A stretch of 64,000 nt of DNA. It comes from Streptomyces dangxiongensis (GTDB lineage Bacteria > Actinomycetota > Actinomycetes > Streptomycetales > Streptomycetaceae). The notes beneath the pieces were generated by a model, which saw only the letters and a program-made list of their open reading frames with translations, was not told where the DNA came from and did no database searches. Position 1 is the stretch's first letter. Each line of letters starts with the position of its first letter. The translations under genes were made by a program, and so were the position numbers. Shown piece after piece: positions 7,754 through 16,117 of the stretch. The DNA lies in the NCBI RefSeq assembly GCF_003675325.1, contig NZ_CP033073.1:1736001-1800000 (forward strand), given 5' to 3'.

Positions 7754-8623
7754 GTGCCGAAGCACCCGACCAGGAAGAAGGACGAGGCCCTCCGGGACCT
7801 GCTGCGCCTCCCGCCGGGCGAGGTCGTGGATCTGGCCGGGTACGACGCCCGGGCCACCCCCGGCGCCCCGGGCGGCAAGCAGGCGGGGCTCGCGGACACC
7901 GCCCGGACCGGCCGGCGCCTGGCCCGGCTCCAGGAGCGGCTGTGGGCGGCGGGCACGGCGGGCGACCGGCGCCGGGTGCTGCTGGTGCTCCAGGGCATGG
8001 ACACCAGCGGCAAGGGCGGCACGGTCAAGCACGTCATCGGCCAGCTCAACCCGACGGGCTGTCGGATCAAGGCGTTCAAGGCACCCACCGAGGAGGAGCG
8101 GCGGCACGACTTCCTGTGGCGGGTGCGGCGCGCGCTGCCCGAGCCCGGCGAGATCGGCATCTTCGACCGCTCGCACTACGAGGACGTGCTCATCGCCCGC
8201 GTCCGGCACCTCGCCCGGCCCGCCGAGATCGGCAGCCGGTACGGCCTGATCCACGACTTCGAACGCTCCCTCGCCGAGGACGGCGTCACCCTCGTCAAGT
8301 GCTTCCTCCACGTCTCCCCCGAGGAGCAGAAGCGCCGTCTGCTGCGCCGTCTGGACCGCCCCGACAAACGCTGGAAGTTCGACCCCGCCGACATCGACGA
8401 ACGCGCCCTGTGGCCCGCCTACCAGGAGGCGTACGAGCTGGCACTGGCGCGCTGCTCGGCGCCGTACGCACCCTGGTACCTGGTCCCGGCGGACCGCAGG
8501 TGGTACCGCAACTGGGCGATCAGCCGGCTGCTCCTGGAGCATCTGCGGGAGCTGGATCCGCGGTATCCGGAGGGCGAGTTCGACGTGGCGGAGTGCCGGG
8601 AGCGGCTGCTGAAGCAGACGTGA
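7754..8623 (+). CDS. ppk2: polyphosphate kinase 2 family protein (PPK2)
   Basis: The protein is 289 aa. PPK2 enzymes transfer phosphate between polyphosphate and nucleotides in the cytoplasm. The Walker A-type loop LVLQGMDTSGKGGTVKHV (about residues 75-92) with its catalytic Asp, the Walker B-type motif GIFDRSHYEDVL, the lid region with RRLDRPDKRWKF and the motif APWYLVPADRRWYRNWAIS are all present. The single-domain length and the GMDTSGKGG form fit the class I-III single-domain family; nucleotide preference cannot be read from the sequence. Translation starts at GTG 7754. The preceding 114-bp gap has a short direct repeat (cacgacccgccccg) but no clear hairpin. Confidence 0.92.
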   Translation: MPKHPTRKKDEALRDLLRLPPGEVVDLAGYDARATPGAPGGKQAGLADTARTGRRLARLQERLWAAGTAGDRRRVLLVLQGMDTSGKGGTVKHVIGQLNPTGCRIKAFKAPTEEERRHDFLWRVRRALPEPGEIGIFDRSHYEDVLIARVRHLARPAEIGSRYGLIHDFERSLAEDGVTLVKCFLHVSPEEQKRRLLRRLDRPDKRWKFDPADIDERALWPAYQEAYELALARCSAPYAPWYLVPADRRWYRNWAISRLLLEHLRELDPRYPEGEFDVAECRERLLKQT

Positions 8624-8651
8624 GCCGGACGGGCCGGGGTACCCGGCGGGC

Positions 8652-10217
8652 ATGCACGAGCAGCGAAGGGTCACCGATTCGTACTGGCTGCGGACCGCCC
8701 CCGGGCCGGACCACCCCACCCTGACCGGTGACGGCGACGTCGACGTCGCCGTCGTCGGCGCGGGGATCGCCGGGCTCAGCACCGCCCATGAGCTGGCCCG
8801 GGCCGGGCTGCGGGTGGCCGTGCTGGAGGCCGGGCGGGCCGCGGCCGGCGTCACCGGCCGCACCACCGCCAAGCTGACCGCCCAGCACACCCTGGTCTAC
8901 GACCGGCTCCGGCGTACCCGCGGCCCCGGGGGAGCCCGGCTGTACGCCCGCTCGCAGACCGAGGCGATCGAGCACGCGGCGGCGCTGGTGGCCGAGTTGG
9001 GCATCGAGTGCGAGTGGGAGACCAGGGACGCGTACACCTACGTCCGGGACCCGTCGCGGGCGGACGAGGTGCGCGCGGAGGCGGAGGCCGCCCGGGAGGC
9101 GGGTCTGCCGGCCGCGTTCACCACGGAGACCGGGCTGCCGTTCCCGGTGGCGGGCGCGGTCCGGGTGGGCGGACAGGCACAGTTCCACCCGGTCAAGTAC
9201 CTGCGGGCGATCACCGCCGACCTCATCGCGCACGGCGGCCAGGTGTACGAGCACACACGGGTCACCGGCCTTACGGAGGGCGAGCCGTGCCGGCTGACGA
9301 CCGAGGGCGGCGCCATCGTGACCGCCCGGGACGTCGTGGTCGCCACCCACTACCCGGTGTTCGACCGGGCCCTGCTGTTCAGCCGGCTGTCCCCGCGCCG
9401 GGAACTGGTCGTCGCCGGTCCGCTGGGCCCCGGCCCCGACCCGGACGGCATGTACATCACGCCGGACGAGAACACCCGCTCGGTGCGCACGGCACCCTAC
9501 GGCCCGGACGGGCAGCGGATGCTCGTCGTCACCGGGGAGCACTTCACGCCCGGCACCGGTGATCCGGAGGCTGGTTTCGCACGGCTCGCCGCCTGGGCCG
9601 AGGAGCACTTCCCCGGGGTGAGCCTGGACCACGCCTGGGCCACGCAGGACAACGAGTCCACCGACACGGTCCCGCTGGTCGGCCCCTTCCACCCGGGCGC
9701 CCGGCACACGTACGTCGCCACCGGGTTCGGCGGCTGGGGACTGAGCGGCGGCATCATGGCCGGGCTGCTGCTGACCGCCCTGATCACCGGCCGGGACTGC
9801 GCCTGGCGGGGGCTGTACGACCCGCGCCGGCTGAAGTCGGTGGTCCGCGAGGCGCCGTCGCTGCTGAAGACACAGGCGGAGGTGGCCCGGCACTTCGTCG
9901 GCGACCGGCTGAAACCGCCGGCCTCGGTGGACGAGCTGGCCCCCGGCGACGGCGCGCTGGTCCGGTCCGGCGGCGAACGGGTCGCCGTCCACCGCGACGA
10001 CGAGGGCACCCTGCACGCCGTGTCGGCGCGCTGCACCCACATGGGCTGCCTGGTCTCCTTCAACCGTGCCGAACGCGCCTGGGAGTGCCCCTGCCACGGG
10101 TCCCGCTTCGACGTGGACGGCGCGGTGATCGAGGGACCGGCGGTCAACCCGCTGGAGCGGCGCGACCTCGACGGCTCCCCGACGGACGCGCACCGACCGG
10201 CGCCGCCGCGCGGGTGA
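8652..10217 (+). CDS. FAD-dependent oxidoreductase with C-terminal Rieske [2Fe-2S] domain
   Basis: The 521-aa protein fuses a DAO-type FAD domain to a Rieske ferredoxin domain. The FAD-binding start is VDVAVVGAGIAGLSTAHELA (residues about 30-49). The flavoprotein ends near residue 430 with YVATGFGGWGLSGGIMAGLL upstream. The Rieske cluster ligands are CTHMGC (about 464-469) and CPCHGSRF (about 484-491), giving the Cys-His/Cys-His set. The substrate is unknown; by domain order it resembles the many actinobacterial glycine-oxidase/Rieske fusions. It lies 28 bp after ppk2 on the same strand and may be cotranscribed. Confidence 0.92.
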   Translation: MHEQRRVTDSYWLRTAPGPDHPTLTGDGDVDVAVVGAGIAGLSTAHELARAGLRVAVLEAGRAAAGVTGRTTAKLTAQHTLVYDRLRRTRGPGGARLYARSQTEAIEHAAALVAELGIECEWETRDAYTYVRDPSRADEVRAEAEAAREAGLPAAFTTETGLPFPVAGAVRVGGQAQFHPVKYLRAITADLIAHGGQVYEHTRVTGLTEGEPCRLTTEGGAIVTARDVVVATHYPVFDRALLFSRLSPRRELVVAGPLGPGPDPDGMYITPDENTRSVRTAPYGPDGQRMLVVTGEHFTPGTGDPEAGFARLAAWAEEHFPGVSLDHAWATQDNESTDTVPLVGPFHPGARHTYVATGFGGWGLSGGIMAGLLLTALITGRDCAWRGLYDPRRLKSVVREAPSLLKTQAEVARHFVGDRLKPPASVDELAPGDGALVRSGGERVAVHRDDEGTLHAVSARCTHMGCLVSFNRAERAWECPCHGSRFDVDGAVIEGPAVNPLERRDLDGSPTDAHRPAPPRG

Positions 10218-10232
10218 CCGTACCGCCGCGCC

Positions 10233-11129
10233 ATGAGTCATATCACCGTACGAACGGACATCGCACCCTACGTTCGTACGGTGATCCCACACCTACGTCG
10301 TATCACCGCCGTCTGCGCCGTCCTGGCCGCGGCGCTCACCGCCTGCGGTACCACGGACGGTGAGCGCCCCGCCCCGGCCGTCTCCCCCGTCTCCGCGTCC
10401 CCCTCCTCCACCCGTCCGCCCGTGCTCGCGCCGGGCCCCGGCGGGCTGACCCCGGTCTTCGAGCACGGCCCCCGCACCCGGGACAAGACGGTGGCGTTCA
10501 CCTTCGATGCCGACATGACCGCCGACCAGGGGCCCCGCGCGGCCTCCGGCGAGCACTTCGACAACCCGGGCCTGATCAGCGCCCTGCGCGCGCTGAAGGT
10601 GCCGGCGACCGTCTTCATGACCGGCCGGTGGGCGGACCAGTACCCGGCCGAGGCCCGCAGCCTCGGCCATGACCCGCGGTTCGAGGTCGCCAACCACTCC
10701 TGGAGCCACTACGCGTTCACCGCCGACTGCTACGGCCTGCCGACCGTCGACGCCGACGGGATGCGGGCGGACGTCGAGCGGGCGTACGCCTCGCTGCGCA
10801 CGGCCGGCGTGCCGCACGCGATGCCGTACTTCCGCTTCCCCGGCGGCTGTTACGACCAGCGGGCCCTGCGGGCGCTGAGCGGGCTCGGGGTGACCGCGGT
10901 GCAGTGGGACGTGGTGAGCGGCGACGCGTTCGCGACGGACGCCGACGCGGTGACCCGGCAGGTGCTCGACGGGGTGAAGCCGGGCTCGGTGGTCGTCATG
11001 CACTGCACCCGCAGCGCCGCCCCGACCACCGAGCAGGTCGTCCGCACGGTCGTACCGGAGCTGCGCCGGCGGGGCTACCGGTTCGTGAAGGTCTCCGAGC
11101 TGATCGGCCGGAGCGGCGGACACCGCTGA
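10233..11129 (+). CDS. polysaccharide deacetylase (NodB homology) lipoprotein
   Basis: The 298-aa enzyme is a predicted carbohydrate esterase family 4 deacetylase acting on cell-wall glycans or chitin oligomers outside the membrane. NodB motifs are present: FTFDADMT (motif 1, where the usual TFDDG is altered to TFDAD), NHSWSHY (motif 2, metal-binding histidines), and YFRFPGGCYD (motif 3). The export signal ends in a lipobox LTAC, so the mature protein should be lipid-anchored at the cysteine. With ATG 10233 the signal has a long 16-residue extension; starting at GTG 10281 gives a normal lipoprotein signal (IPHLRRITAVCAVLAAALTAC). I favour the shorter form but list the longer one, because neither start has a ribosome site. 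Confidence 0.85.
   Translation: MSHITVRTDIAPYVRTVIPHLRRITAVCAVLAAALTACGTTDGERPAPAVSPVSASPSSTRPPVLAPGPGGLTPVFEHGPRTRDKTVAFTFDADMTADQGPRAASGEHFDNPGLISALRALKVPATVFMTGRWADQYPAEARSLGHDPRFEVANHSWSHYAFTADCYGLPTVDADGMRADVERAYASLRTAGVPHAMPYFRFPGGCYDQRALRALSGLGVTAVQWDVVSGDAFATDADAVTRQVLDGVKPGSVVVMHCTRSAAPTTEQVVRTVVPELRRRGYRFVKVSELIGRSGGHR
10242..10285. promoter_or_regulatory. 15-bp perfect inverted repeat at the deacetylase start
   Basis: The arm atcaccgtacgaacg (10242-10256) is repeated as its exact reverse complement at 10271-10285, with a 14-bp spacer. The repeat overlaps a GTG (10281) that is in frame with the deacetylase. It looks like a TetR-type operator, or a hairpin over the translation start. 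A further partial copy (cgtatcacc) follows at about 10300. If it is an operator, the true start of the gene is probably GTG 10281 rather than ATG 10233. Confidence 0.75.
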
Positions 11130-11147
11130 CCGTCATACACTGAGGGT

Positions 11148-11330
11148 ATGAGCGACGAGGACCGCTGCACCATCGCCGACGCGACGCGGCCCGCGACGGC
11201 CGAAGGCCCGCCGTACGCGGAGTGTGTGCTGTGCCGCGAACCGACGGAGTACCCGGAGTCGTACAAGGGCATCACCCTGTGCCCCGTCTGCGAGTGGCAG
11301 GAGGCCCAGCGCACCGCCTGCTCCGGTTGA
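11148..11330 (+). CDS. small CxxC...CxxC (zinc-ribbon-like) protein
   Basis: The product is 60 aa. Two pairs of cysteines, CVLC and CPVC, are spaced about 20 residues apart, which fits a small zinc ribbon; a third pair is not present. The surrounding residues (EPTEYPESYKGITLC) include aromatic positions typical of such folds. The ATG at 11148 sits six bases after TACACT, so the mRNA is probably leaderless. It follows the deacetylase gene by 18 bp. The function is unknown. Confidence 0.75.
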   Translation: MSDEDRCTIADATRPATAEGPPYAECVLCREPTEYPESYKGITLCPVCEWQEAQRTACSG

Positions 11331-11464
11331 CGGGGCGGGGGGGGCCGGCCTCCGTGCCCCGGACGGCCGCCGACCGGGCGCGGGGGCCGGGCTCCGCGTC
11401 CGGTCGGCCGCCGACGGGCATGCGCGTTGATCGGTCCGTTCACGGCTTCGTAGGCTGGGCTGCT

Positions 11465-12205
11465 GTGAGCCACGTATCCGCCCCCAGTGCCGACAGCCCC
11501 TCCGACTCCCCGCGCGAGCCCCGCGACCTGGCCCCCCAGTTCGTCCTGCCGCTCGTCGTACGGATCGAACGAGACGCGCCGCCCGCCCGCACCGACGCGC
11601 TGGAGACGGCCGCCCGGGCCGTGCTCGTCCTGCTCGGCGACGACCGGGCCCGCGGCGACGGCGAGTGGGCCGAGGCCGTCCGGAACTGGGAGGACGCCCG
11701 CATCCGGAAGGTGGTCCGCCGGGCCCGCGGCGCCGAGTGGCGGCGCGCCGGGACCCTCCCCGGCATCACGGTGACCGGCAGGTCCGCCGAGGTCCGGGTC
11801 TTCCCGCCGATCCCGCTGGACGGCTGGCCCAAGGACCTGGCGAAGCTCCAGGTGTCGGGCACGGAACTGGACGACCCGGAGCCGCCCGTCGCCGCCGACC
11901 CGGCACAGCCCGTGCTGTGGCTGAACCCGGAGCTGGAGATGTCGGCCGGCAAGGCGATGGCCCAGACGGGCCACGGCGCCCAGTTGGCCTGGTGGGCGCT
12001 GTCCGACGCGGACCGCACCGCGTGGCGGGACGCCGGCTTCCCCCTGTCCGTCCGCACGGCCGCCCGCGCCGACTGGCCCCGCCTGACCACGAGCGGCCTC
12101 CCCCTCGTCCGGGACGCCGGCTTCACGGAGATCGCGCCGGGGCTGACTGTTGCGGTGGAGGGCGTCGATCGCGTCAGCTCACTGCCTCGCCGACAGCAGC
12201 CGTGA
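11465..12205 (+). CDS. peptidyl-tRNA hydrolase 2 (PTH2)-like protein
   Basis: The protein is 246 aa. The C-terminal half contains the PTH2-family helix motif MSAGKAMAQTGHGAQLAWWA (about residues 159-178), related to the GKxxAQxxHA signature of archaeal and eukaryotic peptidyl-tRNA hydrolases, followed by the strand region GFPLSVRTA and a C-terminal strand. The N-terminal half (QFVLPLVVRIERDAPPARTDALETAA) is specific to actinobacterial homologues and unassigned. GTG 11465 is chosen because a TAGGCT -10 box ends nine bases before it, the leaderless pattern; ATG 11420 is an alternative. Activity on peptidyl-tRNA is inferred from the family only. Confidence 0.8.
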   Translation: MSHVSAPSADSPSDSPREPRDLAPQFVLPLVVRIERDAPPARTDALETAARAVLVLLGDDRARGDGEWAEAVRNWEDARIRKVVRRARGAEWRRAGTLPGITVTGRSAEVRVFPPIPLDGWPKDLAKLQVSGTELDDPEPPVAADPAQPVLWLNPELEMSAGKAMAQTGHGAQLAWWALSDADRTAWRDAGFPLSVRTAARADWPRLTTSGLPLVRDAGFTEIAPGLTVAVEGVDRVSSLPRRQQP

Positions 12206-12355
12206 CCCTCCCTCTCGCGTCATGTTCCCCTCCTTCCCATGGGTCGGGACCCGGCGTCTCGACCGGAACTTCGCTGTGCCTGTGCTCACCGACGAACAGA
12301 TCGCGCCGAAGCCGACCGCCTATCCCCATTACGCGGACTGACGCCCCGACCACTC

Positions 12356-12487
12356 TCACTCTCGCGAAGGCCAAGCGAAGGCGAGCTGTTGGTCGGCTAC
12401 GAGCCTGCTCGCGTAGGCGAAGACGGGCCCGAACATGCTGAAGACGGTCACCCTGTCGCGGCCCTTGGCAGCTTCAGCGGTCGCCAT
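12356..12487 (-). CDS. possible small ORF, 43 aa
   Basis: ATG 12487 has a good ribosome site (CTGGGAG) nine bases upstream. The ORF encodes a 43-aa peptide with a hydrophobic middle (VTVFSMFGPVFAYAS) and a basic N-terminal part (AAKGRDR). It lies in the middle of the degraded region between the PTH2-like and MNIO genes, downstream of the glycine-rich-domain remnant on the same strand. It resembles no family I recognise. It could be a real small gene or part of the wreckage. Confidence 0.3.
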   Translation of the reverse strand: MATAEAAKGRDRVTVFSMFGPVFAYASRLVADQQLAFAWPSRE

Positions 12488-12550
12488 GAAAACTCCCAGT
12501 TTGTACTTACAAGCCCGGATCGTAACGGCTGCCACTGACAGTGGCCGGCA

Positions 12551-12854
12551 TCAGCAGCAGGGACCGTCGCCGCAGCAGGTCGGCGGGTTGCATTCGGCAG
12601 CGGTTCCTTACAGCCGGTCGTCGACCTCGAACCCCTGCGCGCGGATCTTGTCGACCGTGTTGGCCATCAGGCCGTTGGTCCGCGTCCTGCTGGTGGGCCG
12701 GTGATGCAGGAAGTAGCCGAACCGCTCCATGCACCAGGTGGCGTACTCCTCGGTGTGGAGCATGAAGGTGTGCCAGCCGCCGCTCGAACAGCGCGGGCGA
12801 CACGAGGTCCCGGCCGCGGCGCAGAGCGGCCGGCCTTTCAGGAGCCACTGTCAT
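12551..12854 (-). pseudogene. remnant of a glycine-rich-domain-type protein with Cys-rich tail
   Basis: From ATG 12854 the frame reads TVAPERPAALRRGRDLVSPALFER, then breaks. One base out of frame it resumes as WHTFMLHTEEYATWCMERF, a block I associate with actinobacterial proteins annotated as glycine-rich domain-containing. The normally intervening 50-60 residues are missing, so an internal deletion caused the shift. Downstream, an in-frame TAA (12608-12610) interrupts the gene just before its cysteine-rich end ECNPPTCCGDGPCC, which stays in frame and terminates at 12551. A deletion, a frameshift and a stop together make this a decayed gene. The original function is unknown. Confidence 0.6.
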
Positions 12855-13041
12855 TTCGCAGTCTTTCCGGCAGGAACAGGTCGCCGGCCCGGTGCTCCGG
12901 GCACGGCCGCAGCCGCGGGTACGCGGCGGGTGCACATCGGCTGGGTGGGCTTTGACGATGTGCCTGGCCACGAAGCAGTCCGGCGATCGCCCTCATGACT
13001 GCTCGCGGACCGGGACCTCGCCGTCGAGCTTCTCGCAGTGG

Positions 13042-13362
13042 TCACACAGGGCGTTGACGCTGCGGGCGAGCTTGCGCGCCACGCAGGGCGGCGAGGGCGG
13101 GGCGCACGTCGTCGTACAGGTCGGTCTCGTCGAGGTGCTCACCGCGGCCTGCGGCCTCGCGCGCCTCATACTCGGCGGCGACGTCGATGTCCGGCCGGAG
13201 GAGCCGCAGCGCGTCAGCGTTGTCACGGCCCTCGGCAACGACGGCACCAACAAGCGCGGACAGGGTATGGCGAGGGACGCCGAGCCAGTCCGCCCACGAT
13301 GCCCAGTACCGGTCGTCACGGGTGAGCGTCTCGCCGACATCGAACACGATGGTGTCAATCAC
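13042..13362 (-). pseudogene. truncated HAD-family hydrolase remnant
   Basis: GTG 13362 begins VIDTIVFDVGETLTRDD, the first HAD motif with the nucleophile Asp (DxGET variant). It continues as a normal cap domain through LYDDVRPALAALR. After about position 13080 the expected second motif is absent; the frame runs into unrelated QARPQRQRPV and stops at 13042. In another frame the same DNA reads ARKLARSVNALCDHCEKL and ends near 12993, which looks like the tail of a different protein. The HAD gene therefore seems to have been cut and joined to foreign sequence. HAD motifs 2 to 4 are missing, so activity is not expected. Confidence 0.6.
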
Positions 13363-13544
13363 GCAGCGGAGCCTACGGTGCCTCACCGGGATCCTCGCGG
13401 GCCGGGCGTCGGAGCGGCGGCAGGCCCGGGGCCGAACCTCAAATGTTGCTCTGAACGCGGCGGGGAGGGGGTTCGCGGCCCGTCGGCGGGGCCAAACTTC
13501 CCTCACTCGACGTGCGAACGCCGGCCGAGGAGGGGGAACGCATC

Positions 13545-14876
13545 ATGGGGCGACTGGGGACCGGGATCGGGTGGCGGCCGGAGATCGCGGAGGCCGTGGA
13601 GGGGATGCCGGGCATCGACTGGGTGGAGGTCGTGGCGGAGAACGTCTGCCCCGGTCATCTCCCGGAGTCGCTGCTGCGGCTGCGCGAGCGCGGAGTGACG
13701 GTGATCCCGCACGGCGTCTCCCTCGGTCTCGGCGGCGCGGACCGTCCCGACGAGGGGCGGCTGGCGGCGCTCGCCGAGCGGGCGGAGGCGCTGGGGGCAC
13801 CCCTGGTCACGGAGCACATCGCCTTCGTCCGGGCGGGCGGGGCGCTCACCGCGTCCCCGCCCCTGGAGGCCGGGCACCTGCTGCCCGTGCCGCGCACCCG
13901 GGACGCCCTGGACGTGCTGTGCGAGAACGTCCGCATCGCCCAGGACGCACTGCCGGTGCCGCTGGCGCTGGAGAACATCGCCGCGCTGTTCTCCTGGCCG
14001 GGCGAGGAACTGACCGAGGGGCAGTTCCTGTCCGAGCTGGTCGAGCGAACCGGCGTGCGCCTGCTCATCGATGTGGCCAACCTGCACACCAACCGCGTCA
14101 ACCGGGGCGAGGACCCGGCCGAGGCACTGGCCGCGCTGCCGCTGGAGGCGATCGCCTACGTCCATGTCGCGGGCGGCTTCGAGCGCGACGGCGTCTGGCA
14201 CGACAGCCACGCGCACCCCGTACCGCGCCCGGTGCTCGACATCCTGACCGGCCTCGCCACCCGCGTCGCACCACCCGGGGTGCTGCTGGAACGGGACGAC
14301 GACTTCCCCGGACCGGCCGAACTGGAGCGGGAGTTGCACACCATCCGGGATGCGGTGGCGGCCGGGCGGTCCCGCTCGGCGGGCGGTACGACGCCGACGG
14401 GTACGGCGACGGGGGGAGCCGTCGGCACGGGGGCCGGGGGCGTCGGTGTCCTGGCGCCGCCCGTGGCCGGGGTCCGTGAGCGGCTCGGGGTGGCCCAGAC
14501 CGCCGTGCTGTCCTCACTGGTCGCGGGGACGCCGGTGCCGGAGGGGTTCGACCGGGCGCGGATGCGGGTGCAGGCGCGGGCCCTGGCGGCGAAGCGGGCG
14601 GACGTGGTGGCGAAGGTGGCGCCCGAGCTGCCGGTGATCCTGGGGGCGGAGTACCGGGAGGCGTTCCTGGCGTACGCACGGCAGCGGCCGATGACCGCCG
14701 GATACCGGCGCGACGCGCTGGATTTCGCGGGCCACCTGCTGAAGCTGGGCCGCCCGGGGAACGCGGGGACACGGCGCAGACTGCGGCAGTGGTGGCTGGA
14801 CCGAGCGGGCCCGGCCCCGCGGCGCCCCTCACCGACGACCAGGGCACTACGGGCACTGCTACGACGCCGAGCCTGA
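13545..14876 (+). CDS. multinuclear non-heme iron oxidase (MNIO, DUF692) fused to a HvfC/MbnC-like partner domain
   Basis: The product is 443 aa. Residues 1-275 form the DUF692 TIM-barrel-like oxidase of the MbnB/TglH family, which modifies cysteines of peptides using two or three iron ions. Candidate metal ligands are all present: His56 (HGVSLGLGG), Glu90-His91 (TEHIAF), Glu143-Asn144 (ALENI), Asp176, Asn179 and His181 ([11 protein letters not shown]), His207 (YVHVAGG), Asp220, His222 and His224 (HDSHAHPV), and Glu249 (ERDDDFP). A Gly/Thr linker (275-305) leads to residues 306-400, whose pattern ([40 protein letters not shown]) resembles the HvfC/BufC/MbnC partner that is usually a separate protein. 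The start at ATG 13545 has GAGGAGGGGG upstream. DUF4142 and TIGR04222 genes follow. No Cys-rich substrate peptide is visible nearby. Confidence 0.88.
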   Translation: MGRLGTGIGWRPEIAEAVEGMPGIDWVEVVAENVCPGHLPESLLRLRERGVTVIPHGVSLGLGGADRPDEGRLAALAERAEALGAPLVTEHIAFVRAGGALTASPPLEAGHLLPVPRTRDALDVLCENVRIAQDALPVPLALENIAALFSWPGEELTEGQFLSELVERTGVRLLIDVANLHTNRVNRGEDPAEALAALPLEAIAYVHVAGGFERDGVWHDSHAHPVPRPVLDILTGLATRVAPPGVLLERDDDFPGPAELERELHTIRDAVAAGRSRSAGGTTPTGTATGGAVGTGAGGVGVLAPPVAGVRERLGVAQTAVLSSLVAGTPVPEGFDRARMRVQARALAAKRADVVAKVAPELPVILGAEYREAFLAYARQRPMTAGYRRDALDFAGHLLKLGRPGNAGTRRRLRQWWLDRAGPAPRRPSPTTRALRALLRRRA

Positions 14877-15220
14877 CGAGACGCCGGGCCCGACGGGAGA
14901 CCAAGCCTGACGAGCGGCTCACCGACGGCACAGCCGATACCGGGGGACCACGACGGCGCCGAAACCAGCGACAGGACCGCCCACGACCCCCCGACACCTC
15001 CCGGCCCGAGGCCACCACCGACTCCCCAGGGGCGCGGGGACCTGCGCGACCGGCCACCCCACCACGCGCACCCCAGCACCCACCCCGCCCACGACGGCGC
15101 CAGGGACCGACCACCCCGCCCCTCACCGGCGCCGCGGACGGCGTCCCTCCGCCTCGCAGTAATATGCCAAGCCCGCAGCCACCCCCCAAGCACACCACGG
15201 CGTGCGGTGCAGGAGGCAGC
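14877..15220 (+). other. 344-bp intergenic stretch with C-rich plus strand and a candidate promoter
   Basis: No convincing gene is present; the open frames through here lack ribosome sites and have poor codon bias. The plus strand is strongly enriched in C over G, mostly as CCACC and CCGAC runs. Near the 3' end TAATAT (15161-15166) is a good -10 for the DUF4142 gene, so DUF4142 probably has its own promoter rather than depending only on the MNIO gene. Confidence 0.5.
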
Positions 15221-15991
15221 ATGCGACCGCGACCCCCGATCGAGGGCCGAGGCATATTCAGCGGCACCGGACTCGTCGTCGCCGCTCTGGCGGCGACGGT
15301 CGTCGCGCTGCTCGTCCCGCTCTGGTCGTACGCCGGCCGGCAGGACCCGGCGAGCGCGAACGTGCTGAGTGCGGCGACGGTGACGACCCCGTACGGTCCG
15401 CTGTCCGCGCGGGACCGGGACTTCGTCACCAAGGTGCGGCTGGCCGGACTGTGGGAGCTGCCCGCCGGGGAGCTGGCGCAGCGCAAGGGCACGACGCCGG
15501 CGGTCCGCACGGCGGGACGGCACCTCGTCGACGGCCACACCTCGCTGGACGCGCACGTGCGGACCGTCGCCACCCAGCTCGGCGTGGCCTTGCCCAACGA
15601 ACCCAACGCCCAGCAGAAGCAGTGGCTGGCCACCCTGGACGCGGCGCGGGGCCAGGACTTCGACCGCCAGTTCGCCGGCCTTCTGCGGCTCGCGCACGGC
15701 CGGGTGTTCTCCCTGGTCGCAGAGGTGCGGGCGGGTACGCAGAACTCCCTCGTCCGTGATCTCGCCGACGACGCCAACACCACCGTGCTGGACCACATCA
15801 AGATCCTGGAGGCGACGGGGTACGTCGACTTCTCGGCGCTGGCCCGGGACCTGGCGAGCCCGGCGTCCCCGGTGCCGACGCCGCCGGAGGCCGACCCCGG
15901 TGCCGCGGTGCCGGTCACGCCGTCGCCGGGTGAGACGTACGCCCTGCCGCCGGCCACCGCCGGCCCGCCGCCGGCGGCGAGCGGTCCCTGA
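15221..15991 (+). CDS. DUF4142 domain protein, membrane-anchored/secreted
   Basis: The 256-aa protein has an N-terminal signal-anchor (LVVAALAATVVALLVPLWSY), so it is exported or anchored outside the membrane. The DUF4142 domain, a ferritin-like helical bundle, covers about residues 60-210: SARDRDFVTKVRLAGLWEL, then ELAQRKGTTPAVRTAGRHLV and HTSLDAHVRTVATQLGV. The tail is Pro/Ala-rich. The start at ATG 15221 has AGGAGG four bases upstream. It lies between the MNIO fusion and the TIGR04222 gene on the same strand. DUF4142 proteins have no settled biochemical role. Confidence 0.88.
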   Translation: MRPRPPIEGRGIFSGTGLVVAALAATVVALLVPLWSYAGRQDPASANVLSAATVTTPYGPLSARDRDFVTKVRLAGLWELPAGELAQRKGTTPAVRTAGRHLVDGHTSLDAHVRTVATQLGVALPNEPNAQQKQWLATLDAARGQDFDRQFAGLLRLAHGRVFSLVAEVRAGTQNSLVRDLADDANTTVLDHIKILEATGYVDFSALARDLASPASPVPTPPEADPGAAVPVTPSPGETYALPPATAGPPPAASGP

Positions 15992-16117
15992 CGGCGGCCG
16001 GCCCGCCCGGGAAACGGAGCGCGTCACACGAAACGGAACGTCACATACCGGCGACACTGTGTCCGGATCGTGAACAGGGCATGGCGTCCGCCCGGGGCCC
16101 TGGCATAGAAACAGCTC

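Noticed and set aside
12221..12341. Short plus-strand ORF after the PTH2-like gene
   Set aside because: No ribosome site, 40 codons, no recognisable motif. It lies in the decayed patch and is more likely chance.
14789..15220. Upstream in-frame extension of the DUF4142 gene
   Set aside because: It would overlap the MNIO gene, is low-complexity Pro/Arg/Thr, and places a signal-anchor in the middle; AGGAGG before ATG 15221 fixes the start.
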